The notes: a model not told the origin generated them from the sequence alone. Counted from the first letter of the stretch, positions 7,779 to 16,911 are shown. The stretch: DNA of 64,000 nucleotides from Polyangium spumosum (GCF_009649845.1 NZ_WJIE01000018.1:62001-126000), one strand, 5' to 3'. A program made the numbers and translations.

Positions 7779-10642
7779 GGCGCGCGCTCCTCCCGCTGCT
7801 CTTCGCGAGCGCTTGCAGCGCCGCGCCGAAAACGACGCCGCCGGCGCCGGTGCCTGCGCCTGCGCCCGCGATCACGGCTCCCGCGGCCGCGGCGCGCGCG
7901 CCGTGGCTCGAGCTGACCGGCACGGAAGCGAAGACGGTGCTCACCGGCCATGATCCCGACGGCCGGAAGCTCTACGAGGTGCCCCTCGGGAAACTGCTGG
8001 CGGTGACGGGCGCGCCGGACGGCGGCGCCTTCGCCGTCCTGCAGGAGCGCGACACCTGGGACGCCCCGCGATTCGTGGTCCACTTCGACGCCGGAGGCCG
8101 CGAGGCGTGGCGCGTCGACATGAAGCGCGGCGGTCCTCGATGGCACCTCTTCGTCGTCGATCCGGACGGCGCGGGCCCCGATGGAGGCCGCGTCCTCGCG
8201 TTCGAGATCGGCTTCAATGGCAAGAAGCACCTGCACGTGTTCGAGGCGGCGCGCGGCGCGAGCGTGCATGATCGCGAGCTCGAGATGTCCGACGTCGACG
8301 AGCGCGCCGGCGTCGTGATCGTCGCCGACGAGAGCGGATTGACGCGGCTCGGGCCGGAGGGGGATCCCGTGTGGCGCGTGTTCGTCCGCCGCTTTCCGTC
8401 GCTGGATCCGATGGCGGCCGCGAACGCGGACCGAAAGGTCGCGGTCGGGCTCGACGGCACGGTGCTCAGCGGCGCGTCCGATGGCTCGCTGGTCGCGCTC
8501 GACGCCGAGGGCAAGCCGCTCTATCAGCTCGGCGTGCGCGGCCCCGTGAGCCGCATCGAAGCCCAGGCAGGGGGCGGCTTCGTGGTGCATACGAAGGAAG
8601 GGCGCGTCGCCGTCGACCGCGGCGTCGTCCGGGAGATCGCGGAGGCGACGCCGGAGGGCGCGCGTGTCGTCGACCGCCGAAAAAAACAACCCGCCAGCGA
8701 CCTCGCCCCGAAGCCGCCCTGGAAGCCGACGGTGGCCTATCGAGCGAGCCGCGAAGGTCCAGCCGAAGGCAAACCTTTCCACCACGTACAATCCGTGGCG
8801 GCGGCGCCCGGGGACGTCTGGGTGCTCGGCACGGGCAAACCGGGCCCCGAGGACCCGCATCTCTTCCATCACGACGGCCGCGCCTGGTCCGACCTCGGCG
8901 AGCCGTCGATGTCCTTCCCGAAGGAGGTCTTCGCCGAGGGGGCGCCGGCGAGCGCCAGTCGGTTCTTGCCTCTGGGGCTCGGGCGCAGCCCGACCGGCGC
9001 GTTGCTCGTGCTCGGCGTGCGGGCCGGCCGGGGCGCCTACCGCCTGTCCGTGATCGAGCGCGTCGGCGCGGGCTTCCGGGAGCGGCGAGAGTTACGCGAC
9101 ACGCTCGCGCAAATCCGGCTCGGGGAACGAACGAGTCCGACCTACGCGGCGAGCGCGGGGGGGCGCGAGGTCCTGTGCGACGCCGACCCTGACGTGCGGA
9201 CCTGCGTCGAGTTCGGCCGCGGCCTCACCCCCAGGATCCTCGCCGACGACGAGGGCGAGGGGGCGCGCGGCAAGGCCGACGTGTGGAGCGTCGCGGGCAC
9301 CACCCTCACGCACGGGAGCGGCGCCGCTGCCGAGGAGCACGAGAGCCCGCTGCGCCTCCACGCGGTGTGGGCGAGCGGTCGTGACGACGTCTGGCTGACG
9401 GGCGTAGAAGGCGGCGTCGCGCGCTTCGACGGCCAGCGCTTCTGGCGCATCCTCGGGATCGACGGCGCGACGAGGCTCTCCGTGACCGGGAGTGGTCGCG
9501 GCGACGTGTGGGTCTTCGGCGAGGCCGGCCTGTGGCACGTCACACCCGAGCCTCGGGCCGAGGCCGACCTCGAGGGCACGCCGTCGCCTCTCCCGAACGC
9601 GGCCGCGTCGAGCCTCGTGTTGTCCATCGCAGGCCCCGATCCTTCGTACCGCCTCGAGCCGGTGGTGCTGGACATCGACGGAGAGCGGCCGCTCCGCAGC
9701 GCCGTCGGCATCGCCGAGGGTCCGGGCGGGGTCGTCTGGTTGCACGAAGGTGCGCGGATCGTCGAGTACGACGGCGCCCGCGCGCGGGTGCTCTACCAGG
9801 CGCCCAAGCCGGAGCCGTTCTTCTGCTGGTATGCCCCCGAGCCGGATTGCAACCTCTGCGCGCAATGCACCGAGCGAAAGCCGAGAGCGCTCGATTGCCA
9901 GCGCTGCGTGGCGCCCGCCGCGAAGGGCGAGGGCGTGGCGCTCGCGATGGAAGGAGGCTTGTCCTTCCAGAATGGACGCTCGATGCCTGGGACCTCGCCG
10001 CTCGCCGGGCTACTCGCGGTCGCGGCCGGGCCGTCGGGCGCCATCTGGGCCGTCTCGGCGGCTGACGACGACCTGCCTCGCGCGATGATCCAGGGCCCGC
10101 GTGGGGTCCGCCTCGTGATGGGGTTGCCGAGGGCGGCTTATGCCGACGTCGCGGTCCGCGCCGACGACGAGGTATGGCTGGCCGGCGGCCTCACGACGGG
10201 CGCGGCCGGGGGGCGTACGGTGCCCGAGGGGGAAGGCACGCTCGTGCGGTTCGACGGTCGCACGTTCACGCGTCACCGCGCTCCCGACGGCGCGTTGCTC
10301 TCCGTGGCGGCCGCAGGCCCCGGCGAGGCGTGGGCGGTCGGCCTCGCCGGCGGCGTGCTTCACGTGAAGGGAGGCGTGGTGGAGGCGCTGCACCTCACGC
10401 GGGAGGACGGCGCGCGATGGCCGGCGCTCCTGCGAGGCGTGGCGGCGTCCGGGCCGAACGAGGTGTGGATCGTGGGAGACGGCTCGACGCTCCTGCGCTG
10501 GGATGGGAAAGGCTTGCGCCGCGTGGACGCGAGCGCGGCGGGGAGAGAGGCGGCGCTCTCGGCGGTGATCGCGCCTATCTCATCCAGGCCTGGATGGGTG
10601 GTTGGACCTGGCGGGATCTGGAAGGTGGTTCCTGCGCGGTAG
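7775..10642 (+). CDS. Large lipoprotein with beta-propeller-like repeats, unknown function
   Basis: 955 residues from GTG 7775, chosen because it overlaps the previous stop (GTGA) and is followed at once by a signal peptide and lipobox (LLFASACSAA) and a Pro/Ala-rich linker. The rest has many repeats of the form DDVWLTGVEGGVARFDG, GDVWVFGEAGLWHV and NEVWIVGDGSTLLRWDG. These read as blades of one or more beta-propellers of the kind used for binding rather than catalysis. A Cys cluster near residue 690 (CNLCAQC, then CQRC) may bind a metal or form disulfides. It shares the blade motif with the upstream gene, so the two probably form one surface complex. A longer in-frame reading from 7643 lacks a signal peptide and was not used. 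Confidence 0.85.
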   Translation: MRRALLPLLFASACSAAPKTTPPAPVPAPAPAITAPAAAARAPWLELTGTEAKTVLTGHDPDGRKLYEVPLGKLLAVTGAPDGGAFAVLQERDTWDAPRFVVHFDAGGREAWRVDMKRGGPRWHLFVVDPDGAGPDGGRVLAFEIGFNGKKHLHVFEAARGASVHDRELEMSDVDERAGVVIVADESGLTRLGPEGDPVWRVFVRRFPSLDPMAAANADRKVAVGLDGTVLSGASDGSLVALDAEGKPLYQLGVRGPVSRIEAQAGGGFVVHTKEGRVAVDRGVVREIAEATPEGARVVDRRKKQPASDLAPKPPWKPTVAYRASREGPAEGKPFHHVQSVAAAPGDVWVLGTGKPGPEDPHLFHHDGRAWSDLGEPSMSFPKEVFAEGAPASASRFLPLGLGRSPTGALLVLGVRAGRGAYRLSVIERVGAGFRERRELRDTLAQIRLGERTSPTYAASAGGREVLCDADPDVRTCVEFGRGLTPRILADDEGEGARGKADVWSVAGTTLTHGSGAAAEEHESPLRLHAVWASGRDDVWLTGVEGGVARFDGQRFWRILGIDGATRLSVTGSGRGDVWVFGEAGLWHVTPEPRAEADLEGTPSPLPNAAASSLVLSIAGPDPSYRLEPVVLDIDGERPLRSAVGIAEGPGGVVWLHEGARIVEYDGARARVLYQAPKPEPFFCWYAPEPDCNLCAQCTERKPRALDCQRCVAPAAKGEGVALAMEGGLSFQNGRSMPGTSPLAGLLAVAAGPSGAIWAVSAADDDLPRAMIQGPRGVRLVMGLPRAAYADVAVRADDEVWLAGGLTTGAAGGRTVPEGEGTLVRFDGRTFTRHRAPDGALLSVAAAGPGEAWAVGLAGGVLHVKGGVVEALHLTREDGARWPALLRGVAASGPNEVWIVGDGSTLLRWDGKGLRRVDASAAGREAALSAVIAPISSRPGWVVGPGGIWKVVPAR

Positions 10643-10650
10643 GACGTCGC

Positions 10651-11088
10651 TCAGGCGACACGTGCCTTCGGGTCGGGCCTTCGTTGCTCGGCGAGGAGGC
10701 GCTCGCGCACCTCGGCCACGAGCTCGGGGAGCGCCGCGTCCCGGTCGGGCAGGAGCGCCTCGGGGACCTCGCCCGGCGAGAGGGACCACGAGCGGATCGC
10801 GTCCCATCGCGGTCGGATGTCGAAGACCTCGATCTCGCCGACCTCGAAGAACCCGCGCAAGCCCGCGCGCGTCTCGAGCAACACGAGCACGCGCTCCGGT
10901 GGTGCCGGGGCGAAGATCCACCGCGTCGTGCCTTCGTCGTCCTCGTCCGCGGCGACGCCCAGGAGGCTTCGCCCACGTTCGTCCACCGCGAGCACCATCT
11001 TGGGCCCGTCGAACTCGTAGAGGACGTGGCGAACCGCGGGGGCCGGTCGGATCTGTGTGCTGGTGGAGGGCATCCAGGGAAAGGTCAT
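10651..11088 (-). CDS. Hypothetical protein, second gene of a coupled pair
   Basis: 145 residues. ATG 11088 overlaps the stop of the upstream gene (ATGA), which fixes the start. It is predicted soluble. The middle (MVLAVDERGRSLLGVAADED, then ERVLVLLETRAGLRGFFE) resembles small domains of unknown function such as DUF6575, but I am not confident of that. It ends 8 bp from the convergent lipoprotein gene. It probably acts with the upstream 125-residue protein. No catalytic motif is visible. Confidence 0.7.
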   Translation of the reverse strand: MTFPWMPSTSTQIRPAPAVRHVLYEFDGPKMVLAVDERGRSLLGVAADEDDEGTTRWIFAPAPPERVLVLLETRAGLRGFFEVGEIEVFDIRPRWDAIRSWSLSPGEVPEALLPDRDAALPELVAEVRERLLAEQRRPDPKARVA

Positions 11089-11462
11089 GGTCGAATCACG
11101 GTGAACTGTTCGTGGATGGATGCGGCGTACGTCGCCTCGACCCAGTAACTGTAGTGGTGTTTGTGCGGGCCTGTCTGTTTGATGACCCCATGGGCCCCCA
11201 ACAGGAGGGCCCGCGCGACCAGACGTCTTTTGAACCATGGCATCGCCTTGCGTGCAAGCTCCACGTCTTCGAGGCTCCGTAACACGCTGAGCGCGCACGC
11301 GCCGCAGGCGTCGGAGCCGGGTTTGCCCTCGTCGGCGTAGGTCTTCATGTCCTCGGAGGTCGGCGGGTCGTTCCGTACGAAACGGAACACCTCGCCGGTC
11401 ACCTCCTCCACGTCGTCGGGGGGGCAGCTCTTCGGGCAGTTCTCGGCAAACTTCATGTCCAC
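11085..11462 (-). CDS. Hypothetical small Cys-containing protein, first gene of a coupled pair
   Basis: 125 residues, family not recognised. The N-terminal third has two Cys pairs (C9-x3-C13 and C52-x2-C55, in DACGACALSVL). These could bind a metal or iron-sulfur centre. The C-terminal part is basic and aromatic (KHHYSYWVEATYAASI). Its stop overlaps the ATG of the next gene by 4 nt. It is divergent from the DUF72 gene with about 108 bp between. A toxin/immunity or chaperone/partner pair would fit the coupling, but nothing in the sequence shows this. Confidence 0.7.
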   Translation of the reverse strand: MDMKFAENCPKSCPPDDVEEVTGEVFRFVRNDPPTSEDMKTYADEGKPGSDACGACALSVLRSLEDVELARKAMPWFKRRLVARALLLGAHGVIKQTGPHKHHYSYWVEATYAASIHEQFTVIRP

Positions 11463-11570
11463 ACGCGTTCATCGTCCGGCGGGCGCGTGAGTTGCGTGAA
11501 AACGTCCAAGCGAGGAGCTTTCGAGCGATTTTCTTGCGCGCCAGGCTTGTCGACGCTGCCCATCGGCGCG

Positions 11571-12371
11571 ATGTGCCCGCGCGCGGGGCGCGACGTGACG
11601 CTGTTCATCGGAACGAGCGGCTGGCAGTACACACACTGGCGGGGGACGTTTTACCCGGACGTGCTGCCGAGCTCGCGCTGGCTCGTGTATTACGCGGACA
11701 GGCTCCAGGTGGTCGAGGTCAACAACACCTTTTACCGCCTGCCCGAGGCGAACGTCTTCCGGACCTGGGCGGAGCGGACGCCCCAGGATTTCCTGTTCGC
11801 CGCCAAGATGAGCCGGTTCTTCACGCACATCAAGCGGCTCCGTGATCCCGACGAGCCGATCGCGCGTTTCTTCGATCGAGCCTCCGCGCTCGGCACGAAG
11901 CTCGGCCCCGTGCTCGTGCAGCTCCCGCCGGGGATGAAGCGCGACGCCGGGAGGCTCGACGCCGCGCTCGAACGTTTCCCGAAGAGCGCCCGCGTGGCCG
12001 TCGAGTTCCGCGACGAGACTTGGTTCTCCCCCGAGATCGAATCCCTGCTCGGACGCCACCGAGCCGCGCTCTGCGTGTGGGATCGCAAGGGATCGAGCGC
12101 GCCGCTCTGGCGCACCGCGGACTTCGGATACGTTCGTTTCCACGAAGGCAGCGCGAGCCCGGCGCCGTGTTACGGAGCTCGGGCCCTCTGCGTGTGGGCG
12201 CGGCGTTTGGCCAAAATCTGGCCCGAGCCGTGTGACGTGTTCGCGTTCTTCAACAACGACGTGAACACCTGCGCCATCCACGACGCGGGCCTGCTCGCGC
12301 GCGCCGCCGATCAGCTCGGGATCACGAGGACGCGGGTCCTCGTGGGGGAAACGCGGCGGCTCGTCGCCTGA
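11571..12371 (+). CDS. DUF72 (YecE-like) family protein
   Basis: 266 residues from ATG 11571. GTG 11595 is an equally possible start, because the conserved domain begins right after it with LFIGTSGWQYTHWRG. DUF72 proteins adopt a TIM-barrel-like fold and have no firmly established reaction. Seen: the family opening, VVEVNNTFYRLP, FLFAAKMSRFFTH, VLVQLPPGMK, VAVEFRDETWF and YVRFHEG in the expected order. The C-terminal part has CDVFAFFNNDVNT, also typical. The length is normal for the family. It is convergent with the YcaQ-like gene, with 11 bp between the two stops. Confidence 0.9.
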   Translation: MCPRAGRDVTLFIGTSGWQYTHWRGTFYPDVLPSSRWLVYYADRLQVVEVNNTFYRLPEANVFRTWAERTPQDFLFAAKMSRFFTHIKRLRDPDEPIARFFDRASALGTKLGPVLVQLPPGMKRDAGRLDAALERFPKSARVAVEFRDETWFSPEIESLLGRHRAALCVWDRKGSSAPLWRTADFGYVRFHEGSASPAPCYGARALCVWARRLAKIWPEPCDVFAFFNNDVNTCAIHDAGLLARAADQLGITRTRVLVGETRRLVA

Positions 12372-12382
12372 GCCGCCGCCAA

Positions 12383-13585
12383 TCAGCGAGGAAGCGCAGC
12401 TTCGAGCGCCCCGGCCAGGTCGCCGCGTTTCGCCACGGCGACCCCTTCCATCCCGAGCCACTCCGCCATACGCGAGAGCTCCGCGCCGAGCGCGGCGGGC
12501 GTGTCGGGCCCTGCGCCCGGCTCGGCGTGGGCGGCCTGCACCCGCAAGACCTTCTCCTTTCGATCGGCCTTCAGGTCCACCCGCGCGGTGATCGTGTCCC
12601 CCTCCAGGAACGGCAGGACGTAATAACCGTGGGTGCGTTTGTGCGCCGGGGTGTAGATCTCCAGGCGGACCTTCACGCCGAAGAGCCGCTCGGCGCGGTC
12701 GCGGAACCAGATCAGGTTGTCGAACGGCGAAAGCAAGGCGCGGGCGCCGATCCGACGGGGCGTTTGCGCCTCGGGATGGAGATAACCCGGCTTCTGGAAG
12801 CCCTCGACCTTCACCTGCAAGAGCTCTCCGGCCTCGACGAGCTCGCGCACCCGCTCGCGCGCTCCCGCGAGCGGCAGGCGGAAATAGTCGCGCAGATCGG
12901 CCTCCGTCGCGACGCCCATGGCGCGAGCCGCGATCCGGACGAGCTCCCGCTGGGCGTCGGCCTCGGAGGGCGTGGGCACGCGGAGGATCCCTTCGGGCAG
13001 CGTCCGCTGCGTGAGATCGTAGACGCGCTCGAAGCCGCGCCGCGTGGCGGTCGTGACGTATCCGGCCCAGAACAACCATTCGAGCGCCCGCTTGCCCTCG
13101 GACCAGGACCACCAGCCGGACGAACCCCGGGGCCCGACGGCGAAATCGCCGCCCGTGACCGGACCTCGCTTCTCGATCTCGGCCAGCACGGTCTTGATGT
13201 AATCACCTCGCTCCTTCGCGAACCGAGCGAGCCCGCCCCAGAGCTCGCCCGCCTCCGCGCGCGCCATGCGCCAGCGCAGCAAAGGCTGCAGCGTGAGCGG
13301 CATCAGGGAGGCCTCGTGCCCCCAGTACTCGAACAGCGACCGCTTCTTCCCCCACGCCTCCCGTTCGAGCAGCGCCTGCGGATAGGCGCCGAGCCGCGAG
13401 AATGCGGGCAGGTAATGCGTGCGGACGAGGACGTTGACGCTGTCGAGCTGGATCACGCCCAGCCGATCCACGAGCTCGACGAAGTGACGCCGGCTCGCGC
13501 TCGTGGGTCGTGCCTCGGCGAAGCCTTGGGCTGCCAGGGCGATGCGGCGCGCTTGTTTCGCCGAGAGGTCGAACTTCGACGTCAT
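12383..13585 (-). CDS. YcaQ/AlkX-like winged-helix DNA glycosylase
   Basis: 400 residues (HTH_42 family). These enzymes excise bulky alkylated purines and unhook DNA interstrand crosslinks. The catalytic region is visible as VIQLDSVNVLVRTHYLP. Q46-L47-D48 is the QxD motif of the YcaQ-like subfamily, as opposed to the QxQ of the AlkZ-like subfamily from antibiotic clusters. WGHEASLMP and the later YVLPFLEGD are also family-typical. ATG 13585 overlaps the stop of the ferredoxin reductase gene (ATGA), so it is the last gene of the P450 operon and is co-translated with it. That context suggests it repairs damage linked to the P450 pathway, or is simply carried along; this part is inference. Confidence 0.88.
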   Translation of the reverse strand: MTSKFDLSAKQARRIALAAQGFAEARPTSASRRHFVELVDRLGVIQLDSVNVLVRTHYLPAFSRLGAYPQALLEREAWGKKRSLFEYWGHEASLMPLTLQPLLRWRMARAEAGELWGGLARFAKERGDYIKTVLAEIEKRGPVTGGDFAVGPRGSSGWWSWSEGKRALEWLFWAGYVTTATRRGFERVYDLTQRTLPEGILRVPTPSEADAQRELVRIAARAMGVATEADLRDYFRLPLAGARERVRELVEAGELLQVKVEGFQKPGYLHPEAQTPRRIGARALLSPFDNLIWFRDRAERLFGVKVRLEIYTPAHKRTHGYYVLPFLEGDTITARVDLKADRKEKVLRVQAAHAEPGAGPDTPAALGAELSRMAEWLGMEGVAVAKRGDLAGALEAALPR

Positions 13586-14790
13586 CGAGGGACGAGGATG
13601 GCCTTGCCGACGGCGTCGGTCCAGGCTGTCCCGTCGACCACGTGCTGCCGGTGCTGGCGGGTTTGCTTCACCATGTTCCACCCGAGCACCCCCTTGACCT
13701 TGCCGCGGCTTCCATACAGCGCGACAAACTGCCTCCGCGCCGGATCCCCCTCCACGATGGCCACCTCGGCGTCGCTCGGAAGGAAACCAAACACCTGGAT
13801 CTTCGCGTCGAATTGATCGGTCCAGAAGTACGGCACCGGCGTGTAGGGCCTGTCCTTGCCGAGGATGTTCGCCGCCACGGTCATGCCCTGCTCCACGGCG
13901 TTCGTCCGGTTCTCCAGGCGCAGCCCCGTCCCGAGCCCCTCGTGGTGCCAGAACGCGACGTCACCCACGGCGTACACGCCCTCCGCAGCCTGGCACCGGG
14001 AATCACACACGATCCCGTCGGCCAGCCGGAGACCGCTGCCTTCGAGCCACCCGATCGCCGGCCGCGAGCCGATGGCCACCACGACCACGTCCGCGGGCAG
14101 CACCTCGCCGCTCGCCAGGCGCACCCCTCGTACCCGTCCGCCCTCGCCGACCAGATCGGAGACCGCCACGCCGAGGCGGAGCTCGACGCCATGATCGGCG
14201 TGCAAGCGGGCCAGATACCCGCCCACCACCGGCCCGAGCTGGCTCGCCATCGGCGCCGGTTGCGGGCCGACCACGGTGACCGTGAGGCCCATGCCCCGCG
14301 CCGTCGCCGCGATCTCCGTGCCGAGCACGCCGTCGCCCACGACGACCACGCGTGGCCCCGCGAGCAGGTCCGCGCGCAGCGCGAGCGTCTCGTCCACGGT
14401 GCGCAGGACGTGCACGCCCGAGAGCCCCTCCTGGGAAGGCAACCGGCGCGGCTCGAGCCCCGTGGCCAGCACGATCACCTCCGCGCGTAGGCTCCGCCCC
14501 GAGGCGGTCGTCACCTCGCGCGCCGCCGCGTCGAGGTGAACGGCGGCGTCCCCGAGGACGAGCTCCGCGTCGAGCTTCGCGAGCTCCGCCTCCGAGCGGA
14601 GCCGGGCCTTGTCCGCCTCCCACGCGCCGGACAGCACCTTCTTCGACAGCGGCGGCCGGTCGTAGGGCAGGTGCCGCTCCGCGCCGAGCAGCGTCAGCTT
14701 CCCCGCGTACCCTTCGCGCCGCAGCGCCTCCGCGACGGCGAGGCCGCCTGCGGAGGCGCCGACGACGAGCACGCTCGCCGGGGCGTTCAT
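13582..14790 (-). CDS. FAD-dependent ferredoxin reductase (P450 redox partner)
   Basis: 402 residues. Rossmann FAD site VVGASAGGLAVAEALR near the N-terminus, LPYDRPPLSKK substrate/FAD motif, NAD-binding VVVVGDGVLGTEIAATA at about 150, ATG-like IVLATG, and the second FAD motif GVYAVGDVAFW. This is the putidaredoxin-reductase type that moves electrons from NAD(P)H to the small ferredoxin. Its ATG overlaps the ferredoxin stop by 4 nt, and its own stop overlaps the glycosylase start. With the ferredoxin and P450 it makes a complete class I electron chain. Confidence 0.92.
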   Translation of the reverse strand: MNAPASVLVVGASAGGLAVAEALRREGYAGKLTLLGAERHLPYDRPPLSKKVLSGAWEADKARLRSEAELAKLDAELVLGDAAVHLDAAAREVTTASGRSLRAEVIVLATGLEPRRLPSQEGLSGVHVLRTVDETLALRADLLAGPRVVVVGDGVLGTEIAATARGMGLTVTVVGPQPAPMASQLGPVVGGYLARLHADHGVELRLGVAVSDLVGEGGRVRGVRLASGEVLPADVVVVAIGSRPAIGWLEGSGLRLADGIVCDSRCQAAEGVYAVGDVAFWHHEGLGTGLRLENRTNAVEQGMTVAANILGKDRPYTPVPYFWTDQFDAKIQVFGFLPSDAEVAIVEGDPARRQFVALYGSRGKVKGVLGWNMVKQTRQHRQHVVDGTAWTDAVGKAILVPR

Positions 14791-14984
14791 TCGCTCTCTT
14801 CCAGCCGGATCGCGGCCCCGGGGCACACGTTCGCCGCTTCGCGGACGGCGGCGTGCAGCTCCTTCGGGGGCTTCTCGTCGAGCAGGATCACGATGCCGTC
14901 GTCCTGCTGATCGAACACCTTGGGCGCGATCATCACGCATTGCCCGGCGCCGCAGCATTTCGGAAGGTCTACGATCACGCGCAT
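14787..14984 (-). CDS. [3Fe-4S] ferredoxin of P450 type
   Basis: 65 residues, too short for many gene callers. Pattern KCCGAGQC (C10, C16) and CP at 54-55 matches single-cluster ferredoxins that feed bacterial P450s. PKVFDQQDDG and the Glu-rich C-terminus are typical. An extra Cys sits at position 11. ATG 14984 follows a GAGAGG stretch. The stop overlaps the reductase start (ATGA). It passes electrons from the reductase to the P450 encoded two genes upstream. Confidence 0.92.
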   Translation of the reverse strand: MRVIVDLPKCCGAGQCVMIAPKVFDQQDDGIVILLDEKPPKELHAAVREAANVCPGAAIRLEESE

Positions 14985-15028
14985 GAAAACATCCTCTCTT
15001 CCTGGGGTTGTCGTGCCAGGTTCGTTCG

Positions 15029-15688
15029 TCATTTCGTGGGGGTGAAGGGGGCGCGCCACAACCCGACCAGGGCGTCCACGAGCCCCACCGCGGCGGCCTC
15101 CCAGCTCGCGCGCGGCGTGGGGGTGCCCGCTTGCAGCGCGCGCTCCCGCTCGGCGCACATGTGCACGATGAGCTGCCGGCTCATGTCGCTGCGCTCCTCG
15201 TGCACCTCCGCGGGCAGGACCGGCATGAGCCGGCCCAGCCCTTCGAGGGTCTCCAGCATCGAGGCCGAGGTGCTCGACTCGGCGATCACGAGCTGCCGCA
15301 AGGCGGGGTCGGTCGTCGCCTGCGCGATGAAACGTGCATACCAGCTCGGGCTCCCCAGCGAGGCGAGGTGCTCCGTGATGGGCCGAACGAGGCAGCCGAT
15401 CCAGTCGCAGAGCTCGGACGAGCCCTTGATCTCGGCGAGCATCTCCTCGCGCCTTTGCTCGATGGAGGGGGCGTGCCGGCGCACGATGGCGAGCACGAGG
15501 TCGCCCTTGGTGCCGAAGTGGTACCCGACGGCGAAGTTGTTCGCCTGTCCTGCCGCTTCGCTCACCTGACGGTTCGAGACGGCCGCGACCCCTTGCTCTG
15601 CGAAGAGCCGCTCTGCCGCGGCGAGGATCACCTCGCGTGTCTCGCTCCCGTGCGTCTGCCGGGCCTTCGCGCTCGCCATGGCGCCCAT
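15029..15688 (-). CDS. TetR-family transcriptional regulator
   Basis: 219 residues. The N-terminal helix-turn-helix is clear: REVILAAAERLFAEQGVAAV, then SNRQVSEAAGQANNFAVGYH and FGTKGDLV. The C-terminal ligand domain is divergent, as usual. It starts 2 bp after the P450 stop, inside the operon, so it is co-transcribed with its probable targets. The P450 promoter carries GACTT/AAGTC dyads (16948-16969) that are good candidates for its operator, giving autorepression relieved by a substrate. ATG 15679 is an alternative start. Confidence 0.93.
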   Translation of the reverse strand: MGAMASAKARQTHGSETREVILAAAERLFAEQGVAAVSNRQVSEAAGQANNFAVGYHFGTKGDLVLAIVRRHAPSIEQRREEMLAEIKGSSELCDWIGCLVRPITEHLASLGSPSWYARFIAQATTDPALRQLVIAESSTSASMLETLEGLGRLMPVLPAEVHEERSDMSRQLIVHMCAERERALQAGTPTPRASWEAAAVGLVDALVGLWRAPFTPTK

Positions 15689-15690
15689 GA

Positions 15691-16911
15691 CTACCAGCGG
15701 ACCAGGACGCGCTCAATACCGCCGACGAGCAGACCTTCGCGGCGGGGCAGCTCGGACGGCGCGACGGCGAGCTCGAGCGTGGGCAGGCGGCGCAGGAGCA
15801 CGCTCAGCACCGTCTGCAATTCCGTCCGCGCGAGCGCCTGTCCCACGCAGGAGTGGGCGCCCGCCCCGAACGTGATGTGCGCGTTCGGCGAGCGGTTCAG
15901 CACCATCTCGTCGGCCCGCTCGAAGGCCTTCTCGTCCCGGTTCGCCGCGGCCATGTTGCAAATGACCGTCGTGCGGCTCGGCACCTTCGTGCCCGAGAGC
16001 TCGATCTCCTCGGTGACGAAACGAGGCAATCCGAAGCCCGCATTGGCGTCGAAGCGCAGGACCTCCTCCACCGCGCTGCGGACGAGGGACGGCTCGGCCA
16101 GGAGCTGCTCCCAGCGCTTTCGATCCGAGAGGAGCATGCCCATCATCTTGCCGATCATGTTCGAGGTGGTCTCGTGGCCGGCCACGAGGACGCCTTGCGC
16201 CGTCATGAACAGGATCTTTTCGTTGATCTGCTCGCCCTGGTCCGCGGCCCGGATGAGATCGCTCAGCAGATCGTCCCCGGGCTCCGCGCGTTTCTTCGCG
16301 ATATGGCGCGCGAGGTACTGATGGAACTCCATCTGCGCGTTGTTCACCTCCTCCTGGGTGAACTGCGTCAGGGTGAGCATCGTATTGGACCAGTAGGCGA
16401 GCTTGTCGCGGTCCTCCACGGCGATACCCAGGATCTCGGCGATCACCCAGACCGGCAAGGGGAAGGCGAGCTCGCTGACGAGGTCGGCGGGTGCGCCCTT
16501 CGCGACCATGGCGTCGATGAGCTGGTTGGCCATCGCCTCGATGCTCTGCTGCATGGCGGCGATCCGCTTGACGGTGAACCACCGCATGATGAAGCGCCGC
16601 CATTTCTCGTGCGCCTCGCCGCCCGCGAGCTCGGCGGCGTCCTTGCTCTCGAAGGCGCTGCCTCCCTCGTTGGTCGTGATCCGCGAGGCGCCCTCCTGGG
16701 CGAGGCTGCGGGTGAAGCGCGGATCCGAGAGCACCTGCCGCACGTCGGCCATACGCGTGACCAGCACCGCCGGGTCGCCGCTCGGCAGCCGGATGTGGGC
16801 GACCGGGCAACCCTGGCGAAGCTTCGCCCACTCCTCCGGCGGATCCACGGCGTTGGGGGCGCGGAACGGATACTCCAAGACCTGCTCGCTGATGTCGGTG
16901 GTGCTCATCAA
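15691..16911 (-). CDS. Cytochrome P450 monooxygenase
   Basis: 406 residues, standard soluble bacterial P450 length. Oxygen-activation motif AGHETT (244-249) in the I helix, ExxR (E283-R286), and heme loop FGAGAHSC with the axial Cys 355. It hydroxylates a small molecule using electrons from the ferredoxin and reductase in the same operon. Two adjacent ATGs (16911, 16908) follow a GAGGTC stretch. It is the first gene of the operon, downstream of a recognisable promoter. The substrate cannot be read from sequence. Confidence 0.95.
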   Translation of the reverse strand: MMSTTDISEQVLEYPFRAPNAVDPPEEWAKLRQGCPVAHIRLPSGDPAVLVTRMADVRQVLSDPRFTRSLAQEGASRITTNEGGSAFESKDAAELAGGEAHEKWRRFIMRWFTVKRIAAMQQSIEAMANQLIDAMVAKGAPADLVSELAFPLPVWVIAEILGIAVEDRDKLAYWSNTMLTLTQFTQEEVNNAQMEFHQYLARHIAKKRAEPGDDLLSDLIRAADQGEQINEKILFMTAQGVLVAGHETTSNMIGKMMGMLLSDRKRWEQLLAEPSLVRSAVEEVLRFDANAGFGLPRFVTEEIELSGTKVPSRTTVICNMAAANRDEKAFERADEMVLNRSPNAHITFGAGAHSCVGQALARTELQTVLSVLLRRLPTLELAVAPSELPRREGLLVGGIERVLVRW

